NCBI GenBank assembly: GCA_959605275.1
Contig: CAUHFD010000163.1
Span: 1 to 6,488, forward strand
Direction of reading: 5' to 3'
Source: an uncultured Eubacteriales bacterium
GTDB lineage: Bacteria; Bacillota; Clostridia; Oscillospirales; Ruminococcaceae
DNA length: 6,488 nt
In this document: positions 5,086 through 6,488 of the stretch, piece by piece
Position numbering within the stretch: the stretch's first letter is position 1
Layout: every line of letters begins with the position of its first letter
The notes under the pieces: model-generated
What the model was told of the DNA's origin: nothing
Seen by the model: only the letters and a program-made list of their open reading frames with translations
The model's database searches: none
Made by a program: the position numbers and the translations under genes

Positions 5086-6447
5086 TTATTCTTCTGCCAT
5101 GGCAGCTTTTATCATAATTGCGCATTCCAAACGCTTCTTTTCCAGCTCACAAGAGAGTTTATGCGGTTTTAGCACATCGCCGGCATACTGAAGATTGTTG
5201 GCATTGCATCCGCCGCTGCAATAAAATTTTGCCCAGCAGTTTTTGCAATCCTCTTTTCCGTAAATGTTTGCTTTTGCAAAATAATCTTTCCGTTTGAGAT
5301 CGAAAGTATCGTCTAAGACACTTCCCATTTTCCATTCTTCCATGCCGACAAATTGGTGGCACGGATAGATATCGCCATCCGGTGTTACCGCAACATATTC
5401 GTTTCCGCAGCCACAGCCACGCAGCCGCTTAATTGCACACGGTCCCTGATCCAAATCAAGCATAAAGTGGAAGAAGTTAAAGCCTTCCCCTGTTTTCTTT
5501 TTTTCAATCAACTGTTTGGCTAAATTTTCATATTCCTCGAAAATTTGAGGAAGATCGCTTTCGGTCAGCGCATAGGGCTGTTTCGGATCCGCAACAACCG
5601 GTTCTACCGAAACCTGATCAAACCCGATTTCATTCAAATGCATGACATCTTTGGCAAAATCCAGGTTGTATTTGGTAAACGTTCCTCGCACATAGTACTG
5701 GTCTTGTCCCCTTTTCTCCACCAGTTTCTGATAATTCGGTACGATCTTATCATAGCTTCCGGTTCCGTCACATCTGACACGGACGCGGTCATTTACCTCT
5801 TTTCTACCGTCGATAGAGAGCACGACATTGGACATTTCCCGATTGATATAATCAATAATATCATCGTTTAACAGCATACCGTTTGTCGTGATGGTAAAGC
5901 GGAAATTTTTATGATATTCCTTTTCCTTGCTGCGCGCATACGCGACAATTTCTTTTACGACCCCAAAATTCATCAGAGGCTCTCCGCCAAAGAAATCAAG
6001 CTCCAGATTTTTCCGACCTTTTGATTGAGTCAGTAAAAAATCAATGGCTTTTTTACCGGTATCTGCATCCAGCAATTTTCTCCCCTCTCCGAAATCACCG
6101 GTAGAAGCAAAACAATAGGAACAGCGCAGATTGCAGTCATGCGCAACGTGTAAACACATTGCCTTTACAGGAGAAGAAACCATCATGTCAGAGAATTGTT
6201 CATACTCATCTTCTGAAAACAAGGTATCGTTTTCATATAGCGTATAAACATCTTCGTAAGCGCCGAGAATTTCTTTTTTATCATATTTTGCTTCAAGCTG
6301 TTTTATGATTTCCGGCGGGCATATCGGATGCAGAGGAGGAGTCAGCAATGCAATCAAATCATATGTAACATCGTCAGTGACGTGTACACCGCCGCTGTTA
6401 ATGTCAAGCACAATATTGTATCCATTTAACCGATACTGGTGTATCAT
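5086..6447 (-). CDS. scfB: SCIFF peptide maturase: radical SAM/SPASM thioether-forming enzyme
   Basis: A 453-aa radical SAM enzyme of the SCIFF-maturase family (CteB is the characterised member), which makes sulfur-to-alpha-carbon thioether links in a small six-cysteine ribosomal peptide. Seen: N-terminal MIHQYRLNGYNIVLD (1-15) and VHVTDDVTYDLIALL (21-35), family hallmarks in the precursor-recognition (RRE) region. The radical SAM core has C105-x3-C109-x2-C112 for the SAM-binding 4Fe-4S cluster and GGEP (154-157). The SPASM domain has C347...G...C363, C401-x2-C404-x5-C410-x3-C414 and C433, with further Cys337 and Cys345, enough for two auxiliary clusters. All key cysteines are present. Start: ATG 6447 with AAAGGAG at 6457-6463; an upstream TTG extension to 6486 would cross that site and is not favoured. 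The precursor gene normally lies directly upstream, which here is past 6488. proC follows 80 bp downstream. Confidence 0.93.
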   Translation of the reverse strand: MIHQYRLNGYNIVLDINSGGVHVTDDVTYDLIALLTPPLHPICPPEIIKQLEAKYDKKEILGAYEDVYTLYENDTLFSEDEYEQFSDMMVSSPVKAMCLHVAHDCNLRCSYCFASTGDFGEGRKLLDADTGKKAIDFLLTQSKGRKNLELDFFGGEPLMNFGVVKEIVAYARSKEKEYHKNFRFTITTNGMLLNDDIIDYINREMSNVVLSIDGRKEVNDRVRVRCDGTGSYDKIVPNYQKLVEKRGQDQYYVRGTFTKYNLDFAKDVMHLNEIGFDQVSVEPVVADPKQPYALTESDLPQIFEEYENLAKQLIEKKKTGEGFNFFHFMLDLDQGPCAIKRLRGCGCGNEYVAVTPDGDIYPCHQFVGMEEWKMGSVLDDTFDLKRKDYFAKANIYGKEDCKNCWAKFYCSGGCNANNLQYAGDVLKPHKLSCELEKKRLECAIMIKAAMAEE

Positions 6448-6456
6448 ATTTTTAAA

Positions 6457-6463
6457 CTCCTTT
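6457..6463 (-). promoter_or_regulatory. Ribosome binding site of the SCIFF maturase
   Basis: AAAGGAG 9 nt ahead of ATG 6447-6445 on the minus strand. It fixes the start and shows that the in-frame TTG at 6486 is not used. The remaining 25 bases to the window edge show no promoter, consistent with a transcript coming from upstream. Confidence 0.75.
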
Positions 6464-6488
6464 ATTATCCTGAATTGATTAGACAATG

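Noticed and set aside
5545..5871. Plus-strand open frame opposite the SCIFF maturase
   Set aside because: Antisense shadow of a highly conserved coding region, with no ribosome binding site or promoter.

Overview
The window looks like chromosomal DNA of an anaerobic, spore-forming Clostridia bacterium, probably an Oscillospirales/Ruminococcaceae-type genome. The reasons are a SCIFF-peptide radical SAM maturase (a hallmark of Clostridia), a SpoIIM-family sporulation membrane protein, a DUF624/YesL membrane protein, AAGGAG-type ribosome binding sites, near-consensus sigma-A promoters and moderately AT-rich DNA. The taxonomic placement is inference from these genes. There are no mobile elements, CRISPR arrays or phage genes.

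Layout, left to right. At the left edge a minus-strand gene begins at 49 and runs out of the window; only 16 codons are visible, and they resemble the start of HPr kinase/phosphorylase. It has its own promoter (111-139). Divergent from it, a plus-strand family 4 glycosyltransferase (306-1493) is driven by an extended -10 promoter (242-270). This gene converges with thymidylate kinase (1579-2202, minus), and the two share a perfect 28-bp palindromic terminator (1547-1574).

Everything from about 1579 to 6447 is on the minus strand. In transcription order (right to left) it is: SCIFF maturase (6447-5086), proC (5005-4181), spoIIM-like (4064-3453), a YesL-like membrane protein (3359-2487), tRNA-Gly(GCC) (2403-2328) with its own terminator, then tmk (2202-1579). 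The first three are closely spaced (gaps of 80 and 116 bp) with no convincing terminator or internal promoter, so they may be co-transcribed from a promoter beyond the right edge. YesL and the tRNA each have a strong promoter (TTGACA-17-CATAAT and TTGACA-17-TATAAT). The tRNA promoter is nested in the end of yesL: the yesL stop codon TGA lies inside the -35 box.

Functionally this is a mosaic of housekeeping genes (dTTP synthesis, proline synthesis, glycine tRNA), envelope and sporulation membrane proteins, and one natural-product (RiPP) enzyme. The maturase should act on a small six-cysteine peptide, normally encoded just upstream of it, which would lie past position 6488 and is not visible. 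I found no clearly new multi-gene system. The points most worth a second look are the nested tRNA promoter, an 8-1-8 palindrome in front of tmk, the inverted repeat spanning the tRNA leader, and the off-window SCIFF precursor.
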